Program-made: the position numbers and the translations under genes
Shown here: positions 1-5,689 of the stretch, piece after piece
How the letters are laid out: the number at the start of each line of letters is the position of its first letter
Position numbering within the stretch: the first letter of the stretch is position 1
Assembly: GCA_031267335.1 (NCBI GenBank)
Contig: JAIRZH010000051.1
Span: forward strand, 1-5,739
Direction: 5' to 3'
Source: Oscillospiraceae bacterium
Lineage (GTDB): Bacteria > Bacillota > Clostridia > Oscillospirales > Acutalibacteraceae
Length of the DNA: 5,739 nt
The notes under the pieces: generated by a model
What the model was told of the DNA's origin: nothing
Databases searched by the model: none
The model's input: the letters and a program-made list of their open reading frames with translations, nothing else

Positions 1-165
1 ACGAATTTCAGGCTTATAAGCATTATAGCTATAGTTTTCTACGAAATTATAATGCTTACACTCTTGGTTTTTGCAATTATAAACCTGTTTTCCTGTTTTA
101 TTATGTCCATTCTTGGATATATCTTCGTTTCCGCAGTGAGGGCACTTAATAGTTGTTAACACCAT
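1..165 (-). CDS. insA: IS1-family transposase InsA-type protein, N-terminal 55 residues (partial)
   Basis: In IS1, InsA is the DNA-binding part of the transposition machinery: it binds the terminal repeats and represses the promoter, and a frameshift joins it to InsB to make the active transposase. The visible 55 residues begin MVLTTIKCPHCGNEDI and form a zinc ribbon. Two cysteine pairs (C8 and C11; C31 and C36) surround a KNGHNKTGKQVYNC stretch, and a FVENYSYNAYKPEIR segment leads towards the helix-turn-helix expected further on. This order matches InsA N-termini of bacterial IS1 relatives. The ATG at 165 is preceded by AAGGAG, which settles the start. There is no stop before the window edge, so the gene is cut by the window rather than shown to be broken. 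Whether InsB follows intact cannot be seen. Confidence 0.85.
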   Translation of the reverse strand, partial: MVLTTIKCPHCGNEDISKNGHNKTGKQVYNCKNQECKHYNFVENYSYNAYKPEIR

Positions 166-176
166 ATAGTTAATGT

Positions 177-182
177 CTCCTT
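177..182 (-). promoter_or_regulatory. Shine-Dalgarno of the IS1 insA-type gene
   Basis: Reading on the minus strand the sequence is AAGGAG, 11 bases before the ATG at 165. It is the only clear Shine-Dalgarno before any start in this window. The leader further upstream also has a short inverted repeat, TACCA/TGGTA at 202-218, of unknown meaning. Confidence 0.6.
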
Positions 183-278
183 ATAATTTAATATCACGAA
201 TTACCATTAATTTTGGTATTATGATTTTATTATTTTATTGCCGTTATTGTGGCTACTAAGTTATGATATCAAAAGGGA

Positions 279-301
279 TTAAAATAGTCTATGACATTAC
301 C
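279..301 (-). repeat. Probable terminal inverted repeat of the IS1-family element
   Basis: Read inward from 301 the terminus starts GGTAATGTCATAGACTATTT. The opening GGT.ATG follows the IS1 end pattern. The inner limit is an estimate from the usual length of about 23 bp; the partner repeat is outside the window, so the extent is not demonstrated. Confidence 0.5.
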
Positions 302-1708
302 AAATTTCTACTATCATAGTTAAAGACTTATCCAGATTTGGAAGAAATCATATTGAAGCCGGTGTTTACATAGAGCAAATTTTCCCTATGAAAAACATCA
401 GGTTTATTGCGATAAACGATGACGTGGATAGCAATAAAGGCTATAACGAAATGATGCCGCTGAAAAATTTGTTTAACGAATGGTATTCAAGAGACATCAG
501 CAAAAAAATCAAATGTTCTCAGAAAATCATAAGTAAACAAGGTTTTTCAATCGGACAACCACCATATGGATATAAAAGAAGTTTTGAAAATCCAAGAATT
601 TGGGTAATCGAAAAAAAATCTGCAGAGACAGTGAAAATGATTTATAAAATGAGACTTAAAGGAAAAAGTATTAACAAAATTGCTGTATTTTTAAGTACGA
701 ATAAAATTTTAATTCCTACGCAGCATTATTTGGTCCAAGGTATCCGAAGACCGATTAAATTAGCGAGGGATAAATTTTTTTGGTCGCAAAGTACAATTAC
801 TGCAATTTTGAAAAATCAATCTTACACAGGCGACGTTGTGAATTTTAAGACTTGCCAAAAATCATTTAAACTGAAGAAACGCTTTGAAAATCCAAAAGAT
901 AACTGGGAAGTTTACAAGGAAATACATGAACCTATTATTGAAAGATCAATATGGGAAGATGTTCAAAAAAACAATTGGAATAAAGCAAAGAAAACCGAAA
1001 AACACAGAAAAAAATATGTTTTCGAATTTCTTAAAATGTTCTGATTGCGGCGGAAATCTTAATCATATAAATCCTTTGACTTCCAAACATTACAGTCATT
1101 TCTCTTGTGGAAATTTTCGAAGAAAAAATGGCTTGTGTGATGAATCTCATTATATAAGGGTTGAAATCTTAACTGATATTGTAAAAGACCATATAAGTGG
1201 AATTGTAAAATTCGCTAAAGATTTCAGAGATGATTTCGTAAGTTTAATAATGGGCGAAAATCATAAGCAGGCCAAATTAATCAAAAAGAAAAATCAAGAC
1301 ACATTGCAAAGATTAATAAATCGAAACAATGAGCTTGATACTCTTTTTGAGAAAATCTTTGAGGATAAATCATTCGGTAGACTAAGTGAAGAAAGGTTTT
1401 TGAAACTATCTGTAAAGTACGAAGATGAACAACTCTTACTTAAAGATGAAATCAAAAACCTGGTAAACACGGTCTCGAAGGAAACATCCAACGAAAACAA
1501 TGTATATGAATTTCTTAAAATCGTCAATCGAAATTCTGAAGTTAAAGAATTAACAAGAGAAATCTTAAATGAATTTGTTGACAAAATTATAGTTTGGCAT
1601 GCCGAGAAAATTAACGGTGTAAAAAGCCAAAAAATAGAAATTCATTACAAATTGATTGGGTATATTAATTTTCAAGACAAAATCAGTCTTGAGAAAAAAG
1701 TCTCATGA
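302..1708 (+). pseudogene. Large serine recombinase, 5' end lost to IS1 insertion and frameshifted
   Basis: Large serine recombinases cut and rejoin attachment sites to integrate and excise conjugative transposons or phages. The remnant starts in the back half of the resolvase catalytic domain, with IVKDLSRFGRNHIEAGVYIE followed by FIAINDDVDS. Next comes the recombinase domain (QPPYGYKR, WVIEKKSAETVKMIYKM, and WSQSTITAILKNQSYTGDVV at 781-840). A zinc ribbon (LKCSDCGGN, then FSCGNFRRKNGLC, 1030-1140), a Lys/Glu-rich coiled coil (about 1260-1470) and a KIEIHYKLIGYI tail complete it. Catalytic-type recombinases of this class are about 540 residues; about 468 codons remain. The first 70 or so, with the nucleophilic serine, must lie beyond the IS1 element if they survive. 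The frame runs from 302 to the A7 run at 1008-1014, shifts by one base, and continues to the TGA at 1706-1708. ATG codons at 388 and 884 are internal and not true starts. The relationship to Tn916/Tn1549-type Clostridia recombinases is a family-level impression. Confidence 0.88.
1008..1014 (+). other. Frameshift site: run of seven A in the recombinase remnant
   Basis: Upstream of this run the recombinase reads in the frame of 388; downstream it reads in the next frame. With six A the protein would read HRKNMFSNFLKCSDCGG, the usual link between the recombinase domain and the zinc ribbon. With seven A it ends at the TGA 1042-1044 after KYVFEFLKMF. One extra A is the simplest explanation. It could be a true mutation by polymerase slippage or a sequencing error in a homopolymer. 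Confidence 0.8.
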
Positions 1709-1720
1709 TGATTTTTAAAA

Positions 1721-1751
1721 AGAGATTAACTTAAAAATTAAGTTAATCTCT
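1721..1751. terminator. Perfect 13-bp hairpin after the recombinase, probable bidirectional terminator
   Basis: The arms AGAGATTAACTTA (1721-1733) and TAAGTTAATCTCT (1739-1751) pair perfectly around a five-base loop. The hairpin starts 12 bases after the recombinase stop. On the plus strand the T tract is weak (AGGATTTT). On the minus strand the stem runs straight into TTTTAAAAAT, so it would terminate leftward transcription at least as well. Its stem is AT-rich, which lowers stability for its length. Confidence 0.6.
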
Positions 1752-1816
1752 AGGATTTTAAAATTAAAATGATCAATAGTTTCTTTTTTAAAGTTTTTTA
1801 CCTTATGAACGTTCAG

Positions 1817-1838
1817 CTTCGGGCGAGAGTGGTTTAAA
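1817..1838 (+). repeat. 22-bp repeat, left copy (inverted relative to 4084-4105)
   Basis: Reads CTTCGGGCGAGAGTGGTT followed by TAAA. Its exact reverse complement is at 4084-4105, on the other side of the PBP gene. It has a much higher GC content than its surroundings. Similarity breaks off on both sides apart from a few A/T bases. Confidence 0.85.
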
Positions 1839-1895
1839 AATTTTCTTTGTCCAACCCAAAAATTACTCGAAATTTTGTCATTTTAAATAGTGTAA

Positions 1896-1906
1896 ACAGG
1901 CTCTAA
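1896..1906 (+). repeat. 11-bp motif ACAGGCTCTAA, left copy
   Basis: The same 11 bases recur in the same orientation at 4230-4240. Read on the minus strand it is TTAGAGCCTGT followed by TTACAC. This resembles the outer ends of some IS256- and IS5-family elements, which often start with GAGCCTGT; that resemblance is from general knowledge, not a match. It lies 57 bp to the right of the 22-bp repeat. Confidence 0.6.
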
Positions 1907-2032
1907 TTTATTGTTATAAACATAGTGTCGGAAACAAACCCAAAACAATGCTGCCGTATTGTGAAAAAAATTTAACGTGATATAAATTAGAAAGTACCGA
2001 AATACGTTTGGATAGTAAGTGTAGGCTTTAGT

Positions 2033-2061
2033 TTAACTTAATTGTTAAATTATTGTAATAT
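2033..2061 (+). promoter_or_regulatory. Candidate promoter of the PBP gene
   Basis: TTAACT (2033-2038) and TAATAT (2056-2061) are spaced by 17 bases; each matches the sigma-70 consensus at four of six positions. It would give a leader of roughly 20-25 bases before the ATG. The -35 overlaps a small inverted repeat, TTTAAC and GTTAAA (2032-2049). In DNA this AT-rich such matches occur by chance. Confidence 0.3.
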
Positions 2062-2090
2062 TTTATGAAATTTCCATGAAATAATATATT

Positions 2091-4052
2091 ATGAATATTG
2101 ATAATAAGAAAAGATCTTTAGCTGTAGTTATTTTTGTATGCACTGTGTTTTCTGTATTTATAATTCGTTTAGTAGATTGGCAAATTATTAATTCAGATTA
2201 TTATAATAAACGTGCTTTAAGTAGCAACGCTTATATCATAAAATCCGCTGCTGTAAGAGGAGAAATTTTCGATTCAGATGGCGTCGGGCTTGTTGTTAAC
2301 AAAATTGGGTATTGTGTAATTTTAGATCGTTTAACTGCGCCACGCGGGAAAGAAAATAAATTAATTGTTGAAATCACTAAATTTATAGAAAAAACAAATT
2401 GCGTTTGGAATGACACACTACCTATCACCATAAGTAACGGAAAATTCGTTTTTATTGATGAAAAACAAAGCCAAATTAAAGACTTAAAAAAATTTCTTAA
2501 AATCAATTCAGAGGCATCCGCTTCGGATTGTATTGGGATTTTGAGCAAAAAATTCGTTTGTTCTAGTTTCAACCGTGATGATAGAAGACGTATTTGTAGT
2601 ATTTTATATAATTCAGCTCGCAACGGAGAATTGAATACAAAAGCCGCGCCTTTAATTATTTCAGAAAATATTAGTCAAAAACTTATGTTAATTTTATCTG
2701 AATGTTTACCGAATTTACCAGGAATTAAAATAAATAAAACTTTAGTAAGAAATTATTGTTCAGGCGATTTAGCGCCACACATAATCGGCTATATATCAAG
2801 CATGTCAAGCGAAGAATATGAAAAAAACAAAGGCAATTACAATATTGATGAAAAAATCGGTAAATCTGGAATTGAGGCTGCTTTTGAACAAAAATTACGT
2901 GGTTACGGTGGAAAAAAGGCTATACAACTTGCACGAAACGGGGATATCATCGGCACAAATGATATCGTTGAACCAAAATATGGAAATAGTATTTTTTTAA
3001 CAATTTCTTCTAAATTACAAAGATGCGCTTCCGAATCGCTTGTGAAAAATATAAAATCAGCATATGAAAAAGGCGCACACGGGTGCAATTCTGGGGCCGT
3101 AGTTGTTTTAAATGTTCGTGATTTTTCAGTTTTAGCTGCAGCAAATTATCCAACTTATAATTTGTTAGAGCTTGACGAAAATCGAAATTATTATTCAAAG
3201 CTTTTGCAAGATAGCAGTCTGCCACTGCTTAATAGAGCTTTTTCGGGAACTTATTTGCCCGGCTCTGTTATTAAGCCTATAACTTTATGTGCCGCGCTCG
3301 AAACTGGAGTTTTAGAGCCGGATGAAATGATTAATTGCAATGGTGCATTTAATTTTTATCACGGTTACACACTTCGTTGTATGGGAAAACATGGAAATAT
3401 CAACCTAATCAAAGCGATCGCGAAATCTTGCAATGTTTTTTTTGCTGAGCTTGGACGCAGAATCGGTGGTTCTGAATTCGCAAAATTTGCAAAAAAATTT
3501 GGGCTTGGAATTAAAACCGGATTAGAAATTACCGAAAGTACTGGAACGTTAGCGTGCCCGGAAAATAGCAAAACTAATAATACTCCGTGGTACGATTCGA
3601 TGGCATCACAAGCAGCGATAGGGCAATCAGATACTTCCGTAACTGCAATTCAATTAGCTGCCTATGCAGCTACAATCGCATCCGGGAAACGTTTTAAAAC
3701 ACATCTTGTGAAAAAAATTACAAATTATTCATTAACAAATACATTTTCATCCAATGAAATTCCTGAATTAATAGAAAGCAATATAATTAATGAAGAAAAA
3801 TTAAATTTCGTTAGATCAGCAATGCAAGAAGTTGCAATTTCAGGAACTGCTTCTGATTTTAAAAATTTTCCAATTAAAATTGCAGGCAAAACTGGAACTG
3901 CACAAAATATTGGCGATGATCACACAACTTTTATTTGCTACGCGCCATTCGAAAACCCTGAAATTGCTATTGCGGTAATTTTGGCCAACGGTAAATATAG
4001 CATAAATTCAAAAAACGTAGCTAAAGACATTTTAAATTGTTATTTTTTATAA
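2091..4052 (+). CDS. Class B penicillin-binding protein (peptidoglycan D,D-transpeptidase)
   Basis: A complete 653-residue membrane-anchored transpeptidase that cross-links peptidoglycan stem peptides outside the membrane; family members work with a SEDS glycosyltransferase (RodA or FtsW). A single transmembrane segment (about residues 9-27) follows a short basic N-terminus. The dimerisation/pedestal domain covers about 50-290, with VRGEIFDSDG at 55-64, GDLAPHIIGYIS at 225-236 and GKSGIEAAFEQKLRG at 257-271. The transpeptidase domain (about 330-650) has all three catalytic motifs: SVIK with nucleophile S392 and K395, SCN at 446-448, and KTGTAQ at 600-605. GQSDTSVTAIQLA (511-523) is also typical. 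The length fits PBP2/SpoVD-like proteins of Clostridia; whether it serves elongation, division or sporulation cannot be decided, so no symbol is given. The ATG at 2091 fits the membrane segment, but no Shine-Dalgarno precedes it; two earlier ATGs, at 2065 and 2076, run into stops. It stands alone, converging with the kinase gene. Confidence 0.93.
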   Translation: MNIDNKKRSLAVVIFVCTVFSVFIIRLVDWQIINSDYYNKRALSSNAYIIKSAAVRGEIFDSDGVGLVVNKIGYCVILDRLTAPRGKENKLIVEITKFIEKTNCVWNDTLPITISNGKFVFIDEKQSQIKDLKKFLKINSEASASDCIGILSKKFVCSSFNRDDRRRICSILYNSARNGELNTKAAPLIISENISQKLMLILSECLPNLPGIKINKTLVRNYCSGDLAPHIIGYISSMSSEEYEKNKGNYNIDEKIGKSGIEAAFEQKLRGYGGKKAIQLARNGDIIGTNDIVEPKYGNSIFLTISSKLQRCASESLVKNIKSAYEKGAHGCNSGAVVVLNVRDFSVLAAANYPTYNLLELDENRNYYSKLLQDSSLPLLNRAFSGTYLPGSVIKPITLCAALETGVLEPDEMINCNGAFNFYHGYTLRCMGKHGNINLIKAIAKSCNVFFAELGRRIGGSEFAKFAKKFGLGIKTGLEITESTGTLACPENSKTNNTPWYDSMASQAAIGQSDTSVTAIQLAAYAATIASGKRFKTHLVKKITNYSLTNTFSSNEIPELIESNIINEEKLNFVRSAMQEVAISGTASDFKNFPIKIAGKTGTAQNIGDDHTTFICYAPFENPEIAIAVILANGKYSINSKNVAKDILNCYFL

Positions 4053-4071
4053 TTGATTTTAAAATTATTTT
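4049..4071 (+). terminator. Weak hairpin at the end of the PBP gene
   Basis: ATAATT (4049-4054) can pair with AATTAT (4063-4068) around eight bases, followed by a short T run. It overlaps the stop codon. The stem is short and contains only A and T, so termination here is only a possibility. Confidence 0.22.
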
Positions 4072-4083
4072 AACAAATGAATC

Positions 4084-4105
4084 TTTAAACCACTCTCGCC
4101 CGAAG
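4084..4105 (-). repeat. 22-bp repeat, right copy (inverted relative to 1817-1838)
   Basis: On the plus strand it reads TTTAAACCACTCTCGCCC and then GAAG, the exact reverse complement of 1817-1838. The two copies enclose the whole PBP gene, about 2.2 kb apart. Unlike the left copy, this one ends inside a CCCG-AAGA-CGGG stem-loop (4099-4110). Confidence 0.85.
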
Positions 4106-4229
4106 ACGGGGAAATTAAACCTGGTACATGGAAATTAAAAGTATCCACAATAATACGCCGAATTTGCCTTCCTCACGCTTTGAATTTTAAAAATTTTATC
4201 GTTAAATCTGTATTACTTAGAAATATTAG

Positions 4230-4240
4230 ACAGGCTCTAA
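4230..4240 (+). repeat. 11-bp motif ACAGGCTCTAA, right copy
   Basis: Same orientation as 1896-1906. On the minus strand it reads TTAGAGCCTGTCTAATA, against TTAGAGCCTGTTTACAC for the left copy, so similarity fades after the motif. It is 124 bp to the right of the 22-bp repeat here, against 57 bp on the left. The two units are therefore not simple copies of each other. Confidence 0.55.
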
Positions 4241-4327
4241 GGAAGATTTGAAATTTTTTGTGAAATTGTCAAAAGATAAGCATTGAAAAATTCTTCTAAA
4301 ACAAGGAGTTTGCGTAAGTGATTAAGA

Positions 4328-5545
4328 TTAAACAATTTGATTTAATAATTGTATTGCTTGCTTAGCAGTGGCTCTAGTATCGGGATTACTATCTAAACAC
4401 CTTTCTAAGAAAGTGTGTAAATTTTGACCAATTTCATTACCAAATCTATCTTTTGTTCGAGTTGACAATATAGTAGTATTAAAAGTTTCATTCACCATAT
4501 CTGTTGTTTTTTTGTTAAAAATTAAACAATAAATTACTGCGGCAGCTGAATAAACGTCGCATTTTTTTCCATCATATTTACTATCTGCTTTTTGTTGGAG
4601 TGGGAAAAATTTTTGTATTTCTGGTGCCATCATTCCTAGTGTGCCACAGATGGTTACAGTTAAATCCGAACGTTTTGAAATTCCAAAATCACATATTTTT
4701 ATTCGCCCGCCATTAGTTATTAAAATGTTTTCAAGTTTAATATCTCTGTGAGCTATATTTTTTTCGTGTAATGCACTTAAACCAGAGAAAATTTGATTTG
4801 CCCAATTTAAAATGTCATTTATTTCTATTGGCGTAATTTTGGAAAGCTCTTGCAAACCATCAATATAATCCATAGTGAAACAAGTTACACCACGTTCTTC
4901 GACTATACTTTTATGTTTTATCACATTATCGCTTTCCACATCTTTAATTTGCTTCCAAACGTCTTTTTCATATTTAATAGATATTCTGGAAGTTAGCCCA
5001 CCGTTTTTTGGCATAATTTTTACGGCAACATCTTGTCCTTTTTTATCAGTACATAAATAAACTTCACCAGATTGTCCACTACCTAAAGAATGTTGAATAA
5101 TTAAATTATGTTTTTTTAAAATTTCTTGGTTTAGTTCTTGCAATCTTCTTGAGATTTTTGGTGCAACATTATTAACCCACTGTGGTATAATTTCTAGTAC
5201 TAAATCTAAGTCATCTAGTTCGCTCTTGAGTATCAACCCGAATGTCTGTTGCTTTAAATTTTGTTTAATTTGATTGATAACTTTTTGTTCCCACAAAAGT
5301 TCTAATTGAAAATTCTGAGATAATGAAAACAAAGTGTTTATGTTAAATGAATTTATTTTTTCATCTATCGCTTGATCAGAAGTCAATTGTAATAAATCTA
5401 TTTGGGCAAGACATGCCTTATATGATTGACCTGTAATTGGAAGAAAATTTGACATGATTAATAACAAACCTGTTATTGTTTTATCTAATTTTGTACGATG
5501 TACTTTGTTTTTAAATTTTTTACGTTCAGTGTTTAATTTTTTCAT
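4328..5545 (-). CDS. Eukaryotic-type Ser/Thr protein kinase with export-like N-terminus
   Basis: A 405-residue protein that should transfer phosphate from ATP to Ser/Thr of protein targets. The C-terminal kinase domain (about 148-405) looks catalytically complete: glycine loop LGSGQSGEVY (154-163), VAVK with K176, HRDIKLEN with D268 and N273, DFG (286-288), APE (307-309), D330 and the late R391. Nothing follows the domain: no PASTA repeats and no C-terminal membrane helix, unlike PknB/PrkC. The N-terminus is strongly basic for 22 residues, then has a hydrophobic stretch of about 17 (ITGLLLIMSNFLPITG) and a possible cleavage zone (SYKACLA). This is signal-peptide-like, but Asn, Ser and Pro make it imperfect. 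Residues 50-145 are probably helical and were not recognised. The ATG at 5545 is preferred over an in-frame TTG at 5620, because the TTG lies inside the promoter. No Shine-Dalgarno is visible. The kinase call is firm; location and targets are open. Confidence 0.88.
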   Translation of the reverse strand: MKKLNTERKKFKNKVHRTKLDKTITGLLLIMSNFLPITGQSYKACLAQIDLLQLTSDQAIDEKINSFNINTLFSLSQNFQLELLWEQKVINQIKQNLKQQTFGLILKSELDDLDLVLEIIPQWVNNVAPKISRRLQELNQEILKKHNLIIQHSLGSGQSGEVYLCTDKKGQDVAVKIMPKNGGLTSRISIKYEKDVWKQIKDVESDNVIKHKSIVEERGVTCFTMDYIDGLQELSKITPIEINDILNWANQIFSGLSALHEKNIAHRDIKLENILITNGGRIKICDFGISKRSDLTVTICGTLGMMAPEIQKFFPLQQKADSKYDGKKCDVYSAAAVIYCLIFNKKTTDMVNETFNTTILSTRTKDRFGNEIGQNLHTFLERCLDSNPDTRATAKQAIQLLNQIV

Positions 5546-5603
5546 ACCAAATATAATGTCAACAGAGGTTTTAAGTTTTTCAACGTAAAAAATTCGTCCA
5601 CCG

Positions 5604-5632
5604 ATTATAACTGGAATCAAAAGACTTGTTCA
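5604..5632 (-). promoter_or_regulatory. Sigma-70-type promoter of the kinase gene
   Basis: Reading on the minus strand, TGAACA (5632-5627) is followed after 17 bases by a perfect TATAAT (5609-5604). Transcription would begin near 5597, leaving a leader of about 50 bases before the ATG at 5545. This is the best promoter match in the window. It argues against translation starting at the TTG at 5620, which would not be in the transcript. Confidence 0.55.
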
Positions 5633-5672
5633 TGAATAGAAATCAGAACAAAACAACACATAACGTCATAAC

Positions 5673-5689
5673 TTTAAACGAAGTTTAAA
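5673..5689. promoter_or_regulatory. 17-bp palindrome upstream of the kinase promoter, possible operator
   Basis: TTTAAAC and GTTTAAA form a perfect inverted repeat around GAA, about 40 bases upstream of the -35 box. A direct repeat CATAAC-GT-CATAAC (5659-5672) adjoins it. The position would suit a regulator site, but no binding protein is known and AT-rich palindromes arise by chance. Confidence 0.3.

Larger units (their letters stand above)
1..301 (-). mobile_element. IS1-family insertion sequence, one end (partial)
   Basis: This is the transposase-start end of an IS1-family element lying on the minus strand; the rest is beyond the left edge of the window. Two things support it: the first codons of an InsA-type zinc-ribbon protein, and a terminus reading inward from 301 as GGTAATGTCATAGACTATTT. 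That terminus resembles the GGTGATGCTGCC end of IS1 in its first bases. The right boundary is placed at 301 because in-frame recombinase sequence begins at once on the other side, and because an in-frame stop (292-294) lies just inside the element. IS1 elements normally duplicate 8-9 bp of target, so about 302-310 should recur at the far end, which cannot be seen here. The leader between terminus and start codon is about 136 bp, longer than in IS1 itself. Confidence 0.75.
1752..2090. other. Noncoding stretch between recombinase remnant and PBP gene
   Basis: No open frame with recognisable protein sequence was found on either strand. The stretch holds the left copy of the 22-bp repeat (1817-1838), an 11-bp transposon-end-like motif (1896-1906) and a weak promoter candidate before the PBP gene. 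A looser relative of the 11-bp motif, AGGCTTTAGTTTAA, occurs at 2023-2036. The mixture looks like remains of inserted elements, but no transposase fragment can be named. Confidence 0.55.
4053..4327. other. Noncoding stretch between the converging PBP and kinase genes
   Basis: About 275 bases lie between the two facing stop codons, with no recognisable coding sequence. They hold the right copy of the 22-bp repeat (4084-4105), which is extended by a small CCCG/CGGG hairpin (4099-4110), and the right copy of the 11-bp motif (4230-4240). No convincing terminator for the kinase transcript was found. Confidence 0.5.

Noticed and set aside
1008..1014. Programmed frameshifting to make a functional recombinase
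   Set aside because: The gene has also lost its catalytic 5' end, and large serine recombinases are not known to use such frameshifts; mutation or error is simpler.
1294..1584. Minus-strand open frame of 96 codons across the recombinase coiled-coil region
   Set aside because: It is Ser/Leu/Phe-rich antisense of a Lys/Glu-rich coding region, with no recognisable motifs; a shadow of the real gene.
1834..1881. Tiny minus-strand frame MTKFRVIFGLDKENF between the repeats
   Set aside because: Fifteen codons with no ribosome site and no family; chance in noncoding DNA.
1752..2090. tRNA, CRISPR array or riboswitch in the intergenic stretches
   Set aside because: No tRNA arm or T-loop pattern, no regularly spaced repeats and no recognisable riboswitch core were found here or in 4053-4327.
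2231..2623. Minus-strand open frame of 130 codons within the PBP gene, and shorter ones at 2903-3088, 3010-3225 and 3365-3571
   Set aside because: All lie opposite a gene with full family motifs, and none resembles a known protein.
1817..4240. A single composite transposon carrying the PBP gene
   Set aside because: The 22-bp repeats are inverted but the 11-bp end-like motifs are direct and differently spaced, so no consistent pair of ends with a target duplication is visible.
4875..5060. Plus-strand open frame of 61 codons opposite the kinase
   Set aside because: Antisense to the glycine-loop region of an intact kinase; no independent support.
5557..5562. Perfect TTGACA on the minus strand just before the kinase ATG
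   Set aside because: No -10 element lies at a workable distance; it would place the transcript start inside the gene.
5546..5620. Extending the kinase to the TTG at 5620
   Set aside because: The TTG lies within the promoter spacer and has no ribosome site; the ATG at 5545 gives a more sensible N-terminus.
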